From Bordetella flabilis (GTDB lineage Bacteria; Pseudomonadota; Gammaproteobacteria; Burkholderiales; Burkholderiaceae_B), in assembly GCF_001676725.1 (NCBI RefSeq), contig NZ_CP016172.1, forward strand, positions 2,604,001-2,668,000: a stretch of DNA of 64,000 bases, in the 5' to 3' direction. Under the pieces are notes generated by a model. It saw nothing but the letters and a program-made list of their open reading frames with translations. It did not search any database and was not told the DNA's origin. Numbering within the stretch: the stretch's first letter is position 1; every line of letters begins with the position of its first letter. The translations under genes were made by a program, and so were the position numbers. Shown piece after piece: positions 36,972 through 45,828 of this stretch.

Positions 36972-36994
36972 CGGATCTGTTCTGCGTCTACAAT
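36966..36994 (+). promoter_or_regulatory. gdhA promoter
   Basis: GGGACA (36966-36971), 17 bp, then TACAAT (36989-36994). Transcription would start near 37001, giving a leader of about 25 nt with AGGAG at 37012-37016. Good -10, weak -35, overlapping the inverted repeat: a layout that fits regulation. Confidence 0.6.
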
Positions 36995-37025
36995 GGGCGC
37001 GCCATCACGTCAGGAGCAGTTCGAA

Positions 37026-38315
<1,290 letters not shown>

Positions 38316-38340
38316 GCCGAGGCGTAAGGCTCGCCGGGGC

Positions 38341-39171
38341 TCAACTCCTGGCGGGGATGAATTCCGGACGCAGGATGCCGACCAGTTCGCTGTACGGTAT
38401 CCGCAGTTCCGGTTCCCCATAGGAATACGGCGCGATGCTGTAGGCGTCGTACTTCACGACGACGCCATCCCTGGTCAGGGCGAAGTTCTCCGAAGGCAGG
38501 AAAGGCCACAACTTCCGGTAGGCCGCGGGGTCGCGCTTGGCGTCCTCGTTGCCCGCCAGCCATTTGGTGTGGGCCGCTTTCAGCGCATTCTCGAACTGCG
38601 TCTGCCGGCCGGGGATGATGGCCTCATCCAGGGCCAGCACGCGGCCTTGGCTGCGCTGCCAGTTCAGGTATTGGGTGGCGGGGATGGGATGCGCGGCCCC
38701 GGTCAGTTGCTGTCCGGTGTTCAGCTCGACGGCGATGATGTCGCCCACCGTGTCCTTGACCTGCGCGTTGAACCAGGTTTCGTCCCGGGGGCCGGCAGTC
38801 TGCCAGAAATACCGTGCGTATTCCTCCAGCGTGTCATACGGGCCCGGGCGGTTGCGGTCCACGCCTGTCATGTAGGCCAGTACGTGGTCGACCAGGGCAG
38901 TCAGCTTCGGAATACCGGGGAAGGCGACGGAATCCACCTCGATGCGCGGACATTCGCCGCTGCAGCCGGGCTTGGTGCGGCTCCACTTGACGCTTTCGAC
39001 CCGCACGTCGCCCAGATCCGCCTGCGGTTTGCCGGCCCCAGCCAGGCTGATATCCGCGGGCGGCGAACTGCCGCAGCCAGACAACAGGCCGCACAACGCG
39101 AGCAGCACGCCGCCCAGCGCACGGCGGGACACCATGGGCGCGGGCCGGAAAATGTGAAGTCGTTGGCGCAT
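38341..39171 (-). CDS. DUF3298 (RsiV-like) lipoprotein
   Basis: 276 residues from 39171, with lipobox LSGC at Cys33. The DUF3298 region is in the C-terminal half (PYSYGEPELRIPYSELVGIL, preceded by FALTRDGVVVKYDAYSIAPY). DUF3298 proteins include RsiV, which binds lysozyme, but most proteobacterial members are uncharacterised envelope proteins. An internal ATG at 39135 would leave a shorter signal. It follows the lipoate ligase genes by 17 bp on the same strand. Confidence 0.85.
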   Translation of the reverse strand: MRQRLHIFRPAPMVSRRALGGVLLALCGLLSGCGSSPPADISLAGAGKPQADLGDVRVESVKWSRTKPGCSGECPRIEVDSVAFPGIPKLTALVDHVLAYMTGVDRNRPGPYDTLEEYARYFWQTAGPRDETWFNAQVKDTVGDIIAVELNTGQQLTGAAHPIPATQYLNWQRSQGRVLALDEAIIPGRQTQFENALKAAHTKWLAGNEDAKRDPAAYRKLWPFLPSENFALTRDGVVVKYDAYSIAPYSYGEPELRIPYSELVGILRPEFIPARS

Positions 39172-39188
39172 CGTAGCCTCCAGTGCGA

Positions 39189-39965
39189 TCACGGGACCTG
39201 CATTATCCAGGCTTCGCTGGCAAAGCGCTCGCGCGCCTGGCGGTCCGCCTCGGCCTCCTCGGCCGGTGTGACGGCGCCCGGCGTCAGCCCGTGGCGTTCG
39301 CGGAAGATATCGATCATGCACGCGATGATCCGTTCGCGCGGAAGGCCGGTCTGCGTCAAGAGCGGGTCCACGCGTTTCTTGGCGCTGGTGGTGCCTTTGT
39401 CGGACAGCTTTTCGCGCCCGATGCGCAGCACCTGGACCATTTTCCCGGCATCGATGTCGTAGGCCATGGTGACGTGGTGCAGCACGGCCCGCCCGCGCCG
39501 CGCCTGGGCCGCTCCGCCTATTTTGCCTGCGGCGGACGTGATGTCGTTCAGCGGCTGGTACCACGCCTTGATGCCGAGCGACTGCAGGGCTTCCAGGGTC
39601 CATTCGTCGAGGAAGGCATAGCTCTCCTGGAAACTCATGCCCTCTACCAGGGTTTGCGGCGCGTAGATGGAATAGGTGATCGTGTTGCCCGGCTCCACGA
39701 ACATGGCGCCGCCGCCGCTCACGCGCCGCACCACCTCGATGCCGTAGCGCAGGGCGCCATCCGGGTCCACCTCGTTCTTCAGCGATTGGAAGCGGCCGAT
39801 GACCACGGCCGGCGCCGCCCATTCCCAGAAGCGCAGCGTGGGCGGCCTGCGTCCGGCGCCCACCTCGTCGCACAGTACGGCGTCCAGCGCCATGTGCTGC
39901 AAGGGTGTGCGGGGACCTTCGTGGATCAGTTGCCAGTCGTGTTCCTGCCATGTCGTGCGCGTCAT
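39189..39965 (-). CDS. Lipoate-protein ligase catalytic domain
   Basis: 258 residues. Signature RRVSGGGAMFVEPGNTITYS (80-99) and catalytic Lys148 (GKIGGAAQ) define the lipoate/octanoate transferase fold. The C-terminal accessory domain found in single-chain Escherichia coli LplA is absent and is supplied by the adjacent gene (ATGA overlap at 39962-39965). It attaches lipoate to E2 or GcvH proteins. A lipoyl-dependent E1 lies elsewhere in this window at 12 kb, but they are not linked. Confidence 0.9.
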   Translation of the reverse strand: MTRTTWQEHDWQLIHEGPRTPLQHMALDAVLCDEVGAGRRPPTLRFWEWAAPAVVIGRFQSLKNEVDPDGALRYGIEVVRRVSGGGAMFVEPGNTITYSIYAPQTLVEGMSFQESYAFLDEWTLEALQSLGIKAWYQPLNDITSAAGKIGGAAQARRGRAVLHHVTMAYDIDAGKMVQVLRIGREKLSDKGTTSAKKRVDPLLTQTGLPRERIIACMIDIFRERHGLTPGAVTPAEEAEADRQARERFASEAWIMQVP

Positions 39966-40243
39966 GCCAGGGCCCTCCGCACGGCGATGGCGACCGCTTC
40001 CGGCGAGAACCCGAACATCTCGGTGCCGGGCGGCAGCGCCAGGGCAACGGCCAGCGCCAGTTCGGTCTCCGTGGCGTTCGCAGGCAGGCCGGTGAGGGCG
40101 CGGTCGATCTCCGGCAGGGCTTCGGGCGGTTCCAGGAAAAAATCGCCGCTGATGCTGACGTGCGCCAATACCCCGCCGTCGATGGAGACGTCCGCAACGA
40201 CGAGTTTGCCGCCTGGCACCTTGTATTCGCCATGCCGCATCAT
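39962..40243 (-). CDS. Lipoate ligase accessory (LplB-like) domain protein
   Basis: 93 residues: HGEYKVPGGKLVVADVSIDGGVLAHVSISGDFFLEP is the start of the lipoate-ligase C-terminal domain, followed by helices with LPEIDRALTGLP. In archaea such as Thermoplasma, LplA and LplB are separate proteins that together adenylate lipoate. Here the accessory gene comes first and overlaps the catalytic gene by 4 nt, assuring equal synthesis. Confidence 0.82.
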   Translation of the reverse strand: MMRHGEYKVPGGKLVVADVSIDGGVLAHVSISGDFFLEPPEALPEIDRALTGLPANATETELALAVALALPPGTEMFGFSPEAVAIAVRRALA

Positions 40244-40353
40244 GGCGTCACCCCCCGGGCGGTTCGTCCGCGCCGGCTGGGGGCCGGCCGGCCGTCGTCG
40301 AACATCCTGGTCGTGCCGGCGCCGGCGGGCGCCCAGTCATGCAGATCCGTCAT
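40240..40353 (-). CDS. 37-codon ORF coupled to the split lipoate ligase genes
   Basis: Reads MTDLHDWAPAGAGTTRMF and ends GRTARGVTP. A GAGGA ribosome site is nine bases before the ATG at 40353, and its TGA overlaps the accessory-domain ATG as ATGA, the same coupling used by the next two genes. No family is recognised; it has no signal or membrane segment. It is either a real small protein or a leader peptide that couples translation of the operon. Confidence 0.5.
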   Translation of the reverse strand: MTDLHDWAPAGAGTTRMFDDGRPAPSRRGRTARGVTP

Positions 40354-40585
40354 CGCGCATCGTCCTCATGAAGTGCCGCCACCACGGCGGCAGAGACATC
40401 ATGCCGGCCCGGACAGCGCCGGCCGGCATGCGCATGGGTGGATCTTAAGCGCACCGGGCCGCCCGGCGGGCGGGACGGGACAGGTGGCAGGGGTTATTGC
40501 GCCGGGATGGACAGGCCGGCAGGGTGCTCGGGGACAAGTCCCGGCGGGCCCGGCACGCCGGCGTGGAGACCGGCGGCCGCCGGCT

Positions 40586-41509
40586 TCACGGGCGGGCAGC
40601 GGGTCCAGGCGCGCAGCGCTTGGGCGCCATCCGCGGCCAGAGGCGCCAGTTCAGGGTTACGCCGGCCACCGCCAGCAGGATCAGCGAGATACCCATGGCC
40701 TGCGCCATGTCCAGCCGTTGTCCGAAGAAGGCATAGTCGACCAGGATGGCGACGGCCGGGTAGATGAAGGACAGCGCCGCGATCATCGGCGTGGCGAGCT
40801 TCTGGATGGCGGAGTAAAGCAGGATATACATCAGGCAAGTATGGACTACGCCCAGCACCACCAGGCAACCCCATTGCGGAAGCGAGCCCGGCAGCGCGGA
40901 AAAATCCGCCATGGGAGCCAGCATGACGATGCCTATGGCGGCCTGTACCAGTGCCAGCAGATGGGGTGGAATGCCCGACAGGCGCTTCACGATGATTGCC
41001 GTCACGGCATACAGCGCGCCTGCTCCCATGCCCAGCAGCAAGCCCAGCAGATGGCCGTCGTGCAGCGACGCCTGAGCGCTCTTGAGATCCAGTAGCAGCA
41101 ACAGGCCGGCGAACGCCACCACGGCCCAGGCCACCTTCGCCACGCCGGGCCGTTCGCCCAGGAACAGCGCCCCCAGCGCCATCAGGAAGAAGGGCTGGAA
41201 GTTGTAGACCGCCGTGGACAGGGAAATCGACGCCAGGCGATAAGCCGAAAACAGCAGCACCCAGTTCATCACCAGGGCCGCGCCGGCCGCCGCGGCAAGC
41301 AGCAGCGTGCGCCGCGTGAAGTATCTGCGCGACAGCAAGCCGCGCGCGTGGCAGTAGATGAGCAGCGCCAGGGCGCCGAAGACGCAGCGGAAGAACACCA
41401 CGTTGAAGGGTGTTTGGCCGGACTCCAGCACGAAAAAACCGAGCGTGCCCGACAGGCCCATGGCGGCGCTCATTTGCGCGGCGCCGAAGCGTTCTGGAGA
41501 TATCGCCAT
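40586..41509 (-). CDS. EamA/DMT-superfamily exporter
   Basis: 307 residues, ten membrane helices in two EamA units. NVVFFRCVFGALALL, AVYNFQPFFLMALGALFLGERP and the second-repeat SFIYPAVAILVDYAFFGQRL are typical. Divergent from an Lrp-family regulator gene (135 bp apart), an arrangement typical of amino-acid exporters under Lrp-type control. Substrate not predictable beyond that. Confidence 0.9.
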   Translation of the reverse strand: MAISPERFGAAQMSAAMGLSGTLGFFVLESGQTPFNVVFFRCVFGALALLIYCHARGLLSRRYFTRRTLLLAAAAGAALVMNWVLLFSAYRLASISLSTAVYNFQPFFLMALGALFLGERPGVAKVAWAVVAFAGLLLLLDLKSAQASLHDGHLLGLLLGMGAGALYAVTAIIVKRLSGIPPHLLALVQAAIGIVMLAPMADFSALPGSLPQWGCLVVLGVVHTCLMYILLYSAIQKLATPMIAALSFIYPAVAILVDYAFFGQRLDMAQAMGISLILLAVAGVTLNWRLWPRMAPKRCAPGPAARP

Positions 41510-41629
41510 GATGAAACCTCGAAACCTTGCGCCAGGAAGGCGCGCTATGTATTGTGTGCAGGCAAATTATCCCAGCCGGAACCGCCGATCGATATGGCGA
41601 AGATGTGGCACTTCAAGCCGAAAACCTAA

Positions 41630-41643
41630 TTTTCTGGGGAAAA
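41630..41643. promoter_or_regulatory. Palindrome over the lrp-like ribosome site
   Basis: TTTTC (41630-41634) and GAAAA (41639-41643) flank TGGG; the GGGGA ribosome site of the Lrp gene (ATG 41645) is inside it. AT-rich dyads of this type are typical of Lrp autoregulation. The evidence is a single short dyad. Confidence 0.35.
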
Positions 41644-41644
41644 A

Positions 41645-42112
41645 ATGGCTAGCGACCTTAATACCAAGGAAGGGGGCCTGGATGCGGTGGACCGGCGCCT
41701 GATCCGGCTGCTGGCGGCGAACGCCAGGGTCACCGTCGCCGACCTGGCGCGGCAGGTCGGAATGTCCTCTCCCAGCGTCGCGGACCGTCTGCGTCGCCTG
41801 GAGGAGTCTGGCGTGATTCGCCGCTATACCGTCGAGGTGGACGCGGCCGCGCTAGGCTATGCCCTGGAAGCCATCGTCCGTGTTCGACCGTTGCCGGGCC
41901 AGTTGCGGCGGGTGGAGCAATTGCTGGCGGATATTCCCGAATTCATCGAATGCGACAAGGTCACCGGCGACGATTGCTTCGTTGCGCGGGTGGTGCTGCG
42001 CACCATCGGGCACCTGGACGAGATACTGGAGCGGGTAACGGAATACGCGGAAACCAATACGGCCATCATCAAGGCCGCCACGCTGCGCCGGCGTCTGCCG
42101 CCGCTGGACTGA
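41645..42112 (+). CDS. Lrp/AsnC-family regulator
   Basis: 155 residues. Winged HTH (about 14-60, DRRLIRLLAANARVTVADLARQVGMSSPSVADRLRRLEESGVI) and the RAM ligand domain (about 78-150, ending AAVL-type TLRRRLPPLD). It is complete, unlike the partial relative at the left edge. Probably controls the divergent EamA exporter and itself. Confidence 0.93.
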   Translation: MASDLNTKEGGLDAVDRRLIRLLAANARVTVADLARQVGMSSPSVADRLRRLEESGVIRRYTVEVDAAALGYALEAIVRVRPLPGQLRRVEQLLADIPEFIECDKVTGDDCFVARVVLRTIGHLDEILERVTEYAETNTAIIKAATLRRRLPPLD

Positions 42113-42222
42113 ACCGGTTTCGTGAATAAGCACGCTTCGCTTCCGGTAGAGATATGTGACATCCCTCGGGACCCCGCGTTCGTGGAAATTGGCTATGGTG
42201 ATCCAAACGTCACGGAGTCATC

Positions 42223-43101
42223 ATGGCTACACGCGAAACCACGCACCGTTTCGAACGGGTCGCCGGCCTCGACATCTTCGTTCGGGAAGCGGGGCCCCCG
42301 GACGCACCCGTCCTGCTCCTTCCGCACGGCTATCCATGCTCTTCCTTCCAGTTCCGCCGGCTCATGCCGGCACTTGCCGACCGCTGGCGGACTATCGCTT
42401 TCGACTGGCCGGGGTTCGGCTACAGCGGGACGCCCGCCTTGTCCGCGTTCGGCTATGACTTCAGCGCCTATGCCGACTTGCTTGGCGAATTCGCGGATGC
42501 CCTGAATCTGCAGCGTTACGCGCTCTGGCTTCACGATTACGGTTCGCAGATCGGCCTGCGCCATGCGCTCGCGCGTTCCGATAACGTGGCCGCGCTGATC
42601 ATCCAGAACGGCGATATCTACGAAGACCAGCTCGGCCCCAAGTACGAAACCATCAGGAAATACTGGGCGCAGAAGACCCCCGAAGCGCGCCGGCCGCTGG
42701 AAGAGGCAGTCAGCGAGGAGGGGTTCCGGGAAGAGTTCGTGGGCGAGGTTTCCGACGCGGTGGCCGTCCGAATAACGCCGGACCTCTGGAAGCTGCACTG
42801 GCCACTGATGAACTCGCCGGTGCGGCGGCGCATCGCCGTCGCGCTGATGGAAGGGCTTGAAGCGAACCTGGAATGGTTTCCCCGCTACCAGGCCTACCTG
42901 CGCGCGCGCCAGCCGCGAACGTTGCTCATTTGGGGACCGCAGGACGGCTATATGCCGGAGAGCGCCGCCAGGGCTTATCTGCGCGACCTGCCCGACGCCG
43001 AGTTGCACCTGCTCCCTGATGCCGGCCATTGGCTGCTCGAGACGCATTTCGACGACGCGCTGCCGCGGGTGCGCGACTTCCTTTCCCGCACGCTCGGCTG
43101 A
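42223..43101 (+). CDS. Alpha/beta-hydrolase with Asp nucleophile (dehalogenase/epoxide-hydrolase type)
   Basis: 292 residues. The nucleophile elbow is HDYGSQ with Asp105 rather than Ser, the oxyanion motif is HGYP (35-38), a second acid is Asp241 (GPQDGY) and the base His269 (AGHWLLE). This set is that of haloalkane dehalogenases and soluble epoxide hydrolases. The helical cap (about 130-220) is present. No signal peptide. Stand-alone gene; substrate unknown. Confidence 0.88.
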   Translation: MATRETTHRFERVAGLDIFVREAGPPDAPVLLLPHGYPCSSFQFRRLMPALADRWRTIAFDWPGFGYSGTPALSAFGYDFSAYADLLGEFADALNLQRYALWLHDYGSQIGLRHALARSDNVAALIIQNGDIYEDQLGPKYETIRKYWAQKTPEARRPLEEAVSEEGFREEFVGEVSDAVAVRITPDLWKLHWPLMNSPVRRRIAVALMEGLEANLEWFPRYQAYLRARQPRTLLIWGPQDGYMPESAARAYLRDLPDAELHLLPDAGHWLLETHFDDALPRVRDFLSRTLG

Positions 43102-43144
43102 GCATTGTTCGAGCGATAGGGAGACCTGCGTGGCGAACGAGCCT

Positions 43145-43163
43145 CGCGCGCCGATGGCGCGCG
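43145..43163. terminator. 8-bp hairpin between convergent genes
   Basis: CGCGCGCC (43145-43152) and GGCGCGCG (43156-43163) pair around GAT. It is one of two hairpins between the hydrolase and glutathione peroxidase stops. Confidence 0.45.
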
Positions 43164-43188
43164 GCCGCGGGGAGGTTACCCGAGCTTC

Positions 43189-43212
43189 AGTGCGGACCTT
43201 GAAGGCCGCACT
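43189..43212. terminator. Bidirectional hairpin at the convergent gene ends
   Basis: AGTGCGG (43189-43195) pairs with CCGCACT (43206-43212), with an inner CCT/AGG closing a TGA loop and one bulged A. It is directly next to the peroxidase stop (43216) and probably serves both genes. Confidence 0.5.
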
Positions 43213-43215
43213 ATT

Positions 43216-43716
43216 TCACTGCTGGCCACGCTGCGCGGCGCAGGCCGCGGCGATATCCGGCGTGATCGAGTCCGGCTTGACGGCTGGCCCATAGCGCTTG
43301 ATGGGCTGGCCATCCCGCCCGAGCAGGAACTTGGTGAAATTCCACTTGATCGACGGGATGCCCAGTACGCCAGGGCGTTCCCGCTTGAGCCATTGGTACA
43401 GGGGGTGGGCGGCGGCGCCGTTGACGTCGATCTTGGCGTAGAGCGGAAATGTCACGTCATAGTGCAAGGCACAGAAGCGCTTGATTTCCGCTTCGTCGCC
43501 CGGTTCCTGATGGCGGAACTGGTCGCAAGGGAAGCCGAGTACGGTAAGGCCTGCTTCCCGGTGGCTCCGATACAGCGCCTCCAGGCCGGCGTATTGCGGC
43601 GTGAAGCCACAGCGCGATGCGACATTCACCACCAGCACGACACGGCCGGCGTAATCCGCCAGGGAGCGTTCCACGCCATCGATGTCGCGGGCCGAGAAAT
43701 CGTAGAGAGAGGTCAT
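43216..43716 (-). CDS. Glutathione peroxidase (BtuE/Gpx family, Cys type)
   Basis: 166 residues. Peroxidatic Cys36 in NVASRCGFTPQY, the FPCDQF block (62-67) and the KWNFTKFL block (Trp, Asn) form the catalytic set. In the Gpx family the Gln of FPCNQF normally joins it; here Asn is replaced by Asp (CDQF). Reduces hydroperoxides with thioredoxin or glutathione in the cytoplasm. Downstream of an MFS gene on the same strand (85-bp gap). Confidence 0.93.
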   Translation of the reverse strand: MTSLYDFSARDIDGVERSLADYAGRVVLVVNVASRCGFTPQYAGLEALYRSHREAGLTVLGFPCDQFRHQEPGDEAEIKRFCALHYDVTFPLYAKIDVNGAAAHPLYQWLKRERPGVLGIPSIKWNFTKFLLGRDGQPIKRYGPAVKPDSITPDIAAACAAQRGQQ

Positions 43717-43801
43717 GGAGCGTCACCGTTCGATGCCATGCATGAAAGGGACCGGGAATAGTGCCGGCCGGCAAACCGCCGTGCGCCGCCCAATGATGGC
43801 G

Positions 43802-44992
43802 CTAGCGCGTGGCGCGGCCGGGCAGCGGTACGGTGCCCGCGGGCGGCATGGCGCGTCCATAGTAGCGCGTTCCCCAAACGGCCAAGGCCAACGCGACCGT
43901 AATAATGCACAGCGAGATCCAGGGCAGGGCGGTCAAGGGTTGCCCATGCCGCAAGGCCATGCTGCCAAGCCAGGCGCCGCTCGCATTGCCCAGATTGAAG
44001 GCGCCTTGATTCAGGGTGGACGCCAGGTTGGGCGCTTCGGCCGCCTGGTCGACAATCAGCGTCTGCAGCAACGGTACCAGGGCAAACGCAAGCATGCCCC
44101 ATACGAAGATGATGAACAGCATGGGCAGCCAGCCGTGCACGGCCTTCGTCATCGCCAGGAACACGGCAACCAGGGCCAATAGCAGCCAGCGCAGCGAGGC
44201 CTCCAGGCTGCGGTCCCCGAGCTTGCCCCCCAGCGTGCTGCCTGCCGTCAGGGCGACGCCGAACACCAGCAGCATCCCGGTGATGGCGCGATCCGATATG
44301 CCCGTTACGTCGCGCAGCAGGGGGGCGATATAGGTGAACACGCAGAACAGCGCCGCCGACGCCAGCACGCTGCCCAGCAGCGGCCACAGCACACGCGGAT
44401 CGGCCAGCACCCGGAATTCACGCAGGATATTGCCCGCCTGCATGGGGATGCGTCCCGGCAGCCATGCGATCAGCGCCGCGACGGCCAGCGTGCCGATTCC
44501 CGTCACGGCCCAGAAGGTGGCGCGCCAGCCCGCGGCCTGGCCGAGCGCGGTCCCGAGCGGCACGCCAAGCACGTTCGCCAGCGTCAGCCCGGTGAACATC
44601 AGCGCGATGGCGCTGGAGCGCTGGTGCCTTGGCACCAGGTCGGCGGCGACCACGGCGCCGATGCCGAAGAAGGCCCCATGGCAGAAGGCCGTGACGATGC
44701 GCGCACCCATCAGCAAGCCATAGGTGGGAGATAGCGCGCACAGCAGGTTGCCGACCACGAAAGTGCTGGCCAATCCGATCAGGGTTGCCTTGCGCGGCAT
44801 GCGGGCCGTCGCGATCGCCATGATCGGCGCGCCGACCACTACGCCCATGGCGTAGCCGGTGATCAGCAGGCCGGCGATATCGATGCTGACGTGAAGATCC
44901 TGCGCGACGTTGGGCAGCAGGCCCATAATGACGAACTCGCTGGTGCCGATGCCGAAAGCGGCGGCGGCCAGCGCAAGAAGGTGCAAAGGCAT
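43802..44992 (-). CDS. MFS transporter, AraJ/YdhP-like
   Basis: 396 residues, twelve helices. It begins MPLHLLALAAAAFGIGTSEFVIMGLLP, the usual start of the drug:proton antiporter-1 AraJ/sugar-efflux group. Motif A-like GYAMGVVVGAPIMAIATARMPRK is present. Probably exports sugars, arabinose-like compounds or drugs. The frame upstream of 44992 is non-coding shadow. Confidence 0.9.
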   Translation of the reverse strand: MPLHLLALAAAAFGIGTSEFVIMGLLPNVAQDLHVSIDIAGLLITGYAMGVVVGAPIMAIATARMPRKATLIGLASTFVVGNLLCALSPTYGLLMGARIVTAFCHGAFFGIGAVVAADLVPRHQRSSAIALMFTGLTLANVLGVPLGTALGQAAGWRATFWAVTGIGTLAVAALIAWLPGRIPMQAGNILREFRVLADPRVLWPLLGSVLASAALFCVFTYIAPLLRDVTGISDRAITGMLLVFGVALTAGSTLGGKLGDRSLEASLRWLLLALVAVFLAMTKAVHGWLPMLFIIFVWGMLAFALVPLLQTLIVDQAAEAPNLASTLNQGAFNLGNASGAWLGSMALRHGQPLTALPWISLCIITVALALAVWGTRYYGRAMPPAGTVPLPGRATR

Positions 44993-45155
44993 GGAGTGTG
45001 AACCGGGACGTAGGTGTGAGAGGCGGTCGCGGCCTGGATGGGGCCGAAAGGATGAACCATGAACACGGTGCGACCGCCATGCCATTTTAGACGAGCCGTA
45101 CGCATGGATCCGGTTGGGCCTGGCGCGCACGCGCAAGCAAGGAAAGGAGAGGGCG

Positions 45156-45485
45156 ATGACGACGCAGAGGTCCATGACGGAACGCCTGGAAGCCATGCTG
45201 GCATCCGGCCGCGACGACAAACTCTTGCGATACACCCTGGGCAAGGCCTATGCGGAAGCCGAAGACTACGCCAAGGCCTGCGATCACCTTGAAACCTGCG
45301 TGGCCTACGACCCCCGCTATTCGGTGGGCTGGAAATGGCTGGGCAAGGCGCGTCTCGGCCTTGGCGATGAGGAGGGCGCGCGCCATGCCTGGGAACGTGC
45401 CAGCGCCGTGGCCGCAGAACACGGCGACGCGCAAGTGATGAAGGAAGTCGCCGTGTTCCTGCGGCGCCTTGATAAGCGGACGTGA
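45156..45485 (+). CDS. Small TPR protein
   Basis: 109 residues from the ATG at 45156, preceded by AAGGAGA (45144-45150). Two tetratricopeptide helix pairs: LRYTLGKAYAEAEDYAKACDHLETCVAYDP and YSVGWKWLGKARLGLGDEEGARHAWERAS. Cytoplasmic, likely a protein-protein adaptor. Divergent from the MFS gene. No specific partner can be named. Confidence 0.85.
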   Translation: MTTQRSMTERLEAMLASGRDDKLLRYTLGKAYAEAEDYAKACDHLETCVAYDPRYSVGWKWLGKARLGLGDEEGARHAWERASAVAAEHGDAQVMKEVAVFLRRLDKRT

Positions 45486-45542
45486 CTCACGTGTTCCGCA
45501 CTTGCGGCGGTCCGCGTCGATCCACTTTTATTGCCTTGTTTT

Positions 45543-45561
45543 ACGCACTATTGCGTAGTGC
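45543..45561. promoter_or_regulatory. Two overlapping dyads
   Basis: ACGCA-CTAT-TGCGT (45543-45556) and GCACTA-TTGCG-TAGTGC (45545-45561) share bases, so the sequence can pair in two alternative ways. Such overlaps occur in operators and in switching RNA hairpins. Confidence 0.45.
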
Positions 45562-45643
45562 CGTGCATACGTGATCCGTTGCCGCGGACACCAATGCTTC
45601 GCGGGTGTTGGAAGCGCGTCACAGCCGAGGCGCTGCTGGCGTA

Positions 45644-45744
45644 GGTTTGAGCCACAAATCGAAAACAGATGTGACCGCAGCGTGACCCCTTGGGGCAGCG
45701 GTACCCCGCTGTTGCAGTGCATTTGTATGCCTTGCGGTCAAACC
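45644..45744 (+). ncRNA. Candidate structured RNA element upstream of the CaiB-family gene
   Basis: Outer arms GGTTTGA (45644-45650)/TCAAACC (45738-45744) enclose ACAAAT (45654-45659)/ATTTGT (45721-45726). Inside are CAGCGG-TACC-CCGCTG (45696-45711) and CCC-CTTG-GGG (45686-45695). The nesting suggests a multi-branched fold. It matches no riboswitch class I know, and strand is assumed from the downstream gene. Confidence 0.35.
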
Positions 45745-45828
45745 GTGAAACACGGGGCACGCCGTACCATGTTGACGCCTCTGTGGCCCGGGATTTGTAA
45801 TGCGCTGGGATAAGCACGGCCTGTCGCA

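Larger units (their letters stand above)
45486..45828. other. 343-bp, less GC-rich region with nested dyads
   Basis: No credible ORF. It looks more AT-rich than its neighbours and contains a double dyad at 45543-45561 and a nested set of inverted repeats at 45644-45744. It separates the TPR gene from the CaiB-family gene. It might hold the CaiB promoter, a structured RNA leader or remnants of another element. Confidence 0.55.
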
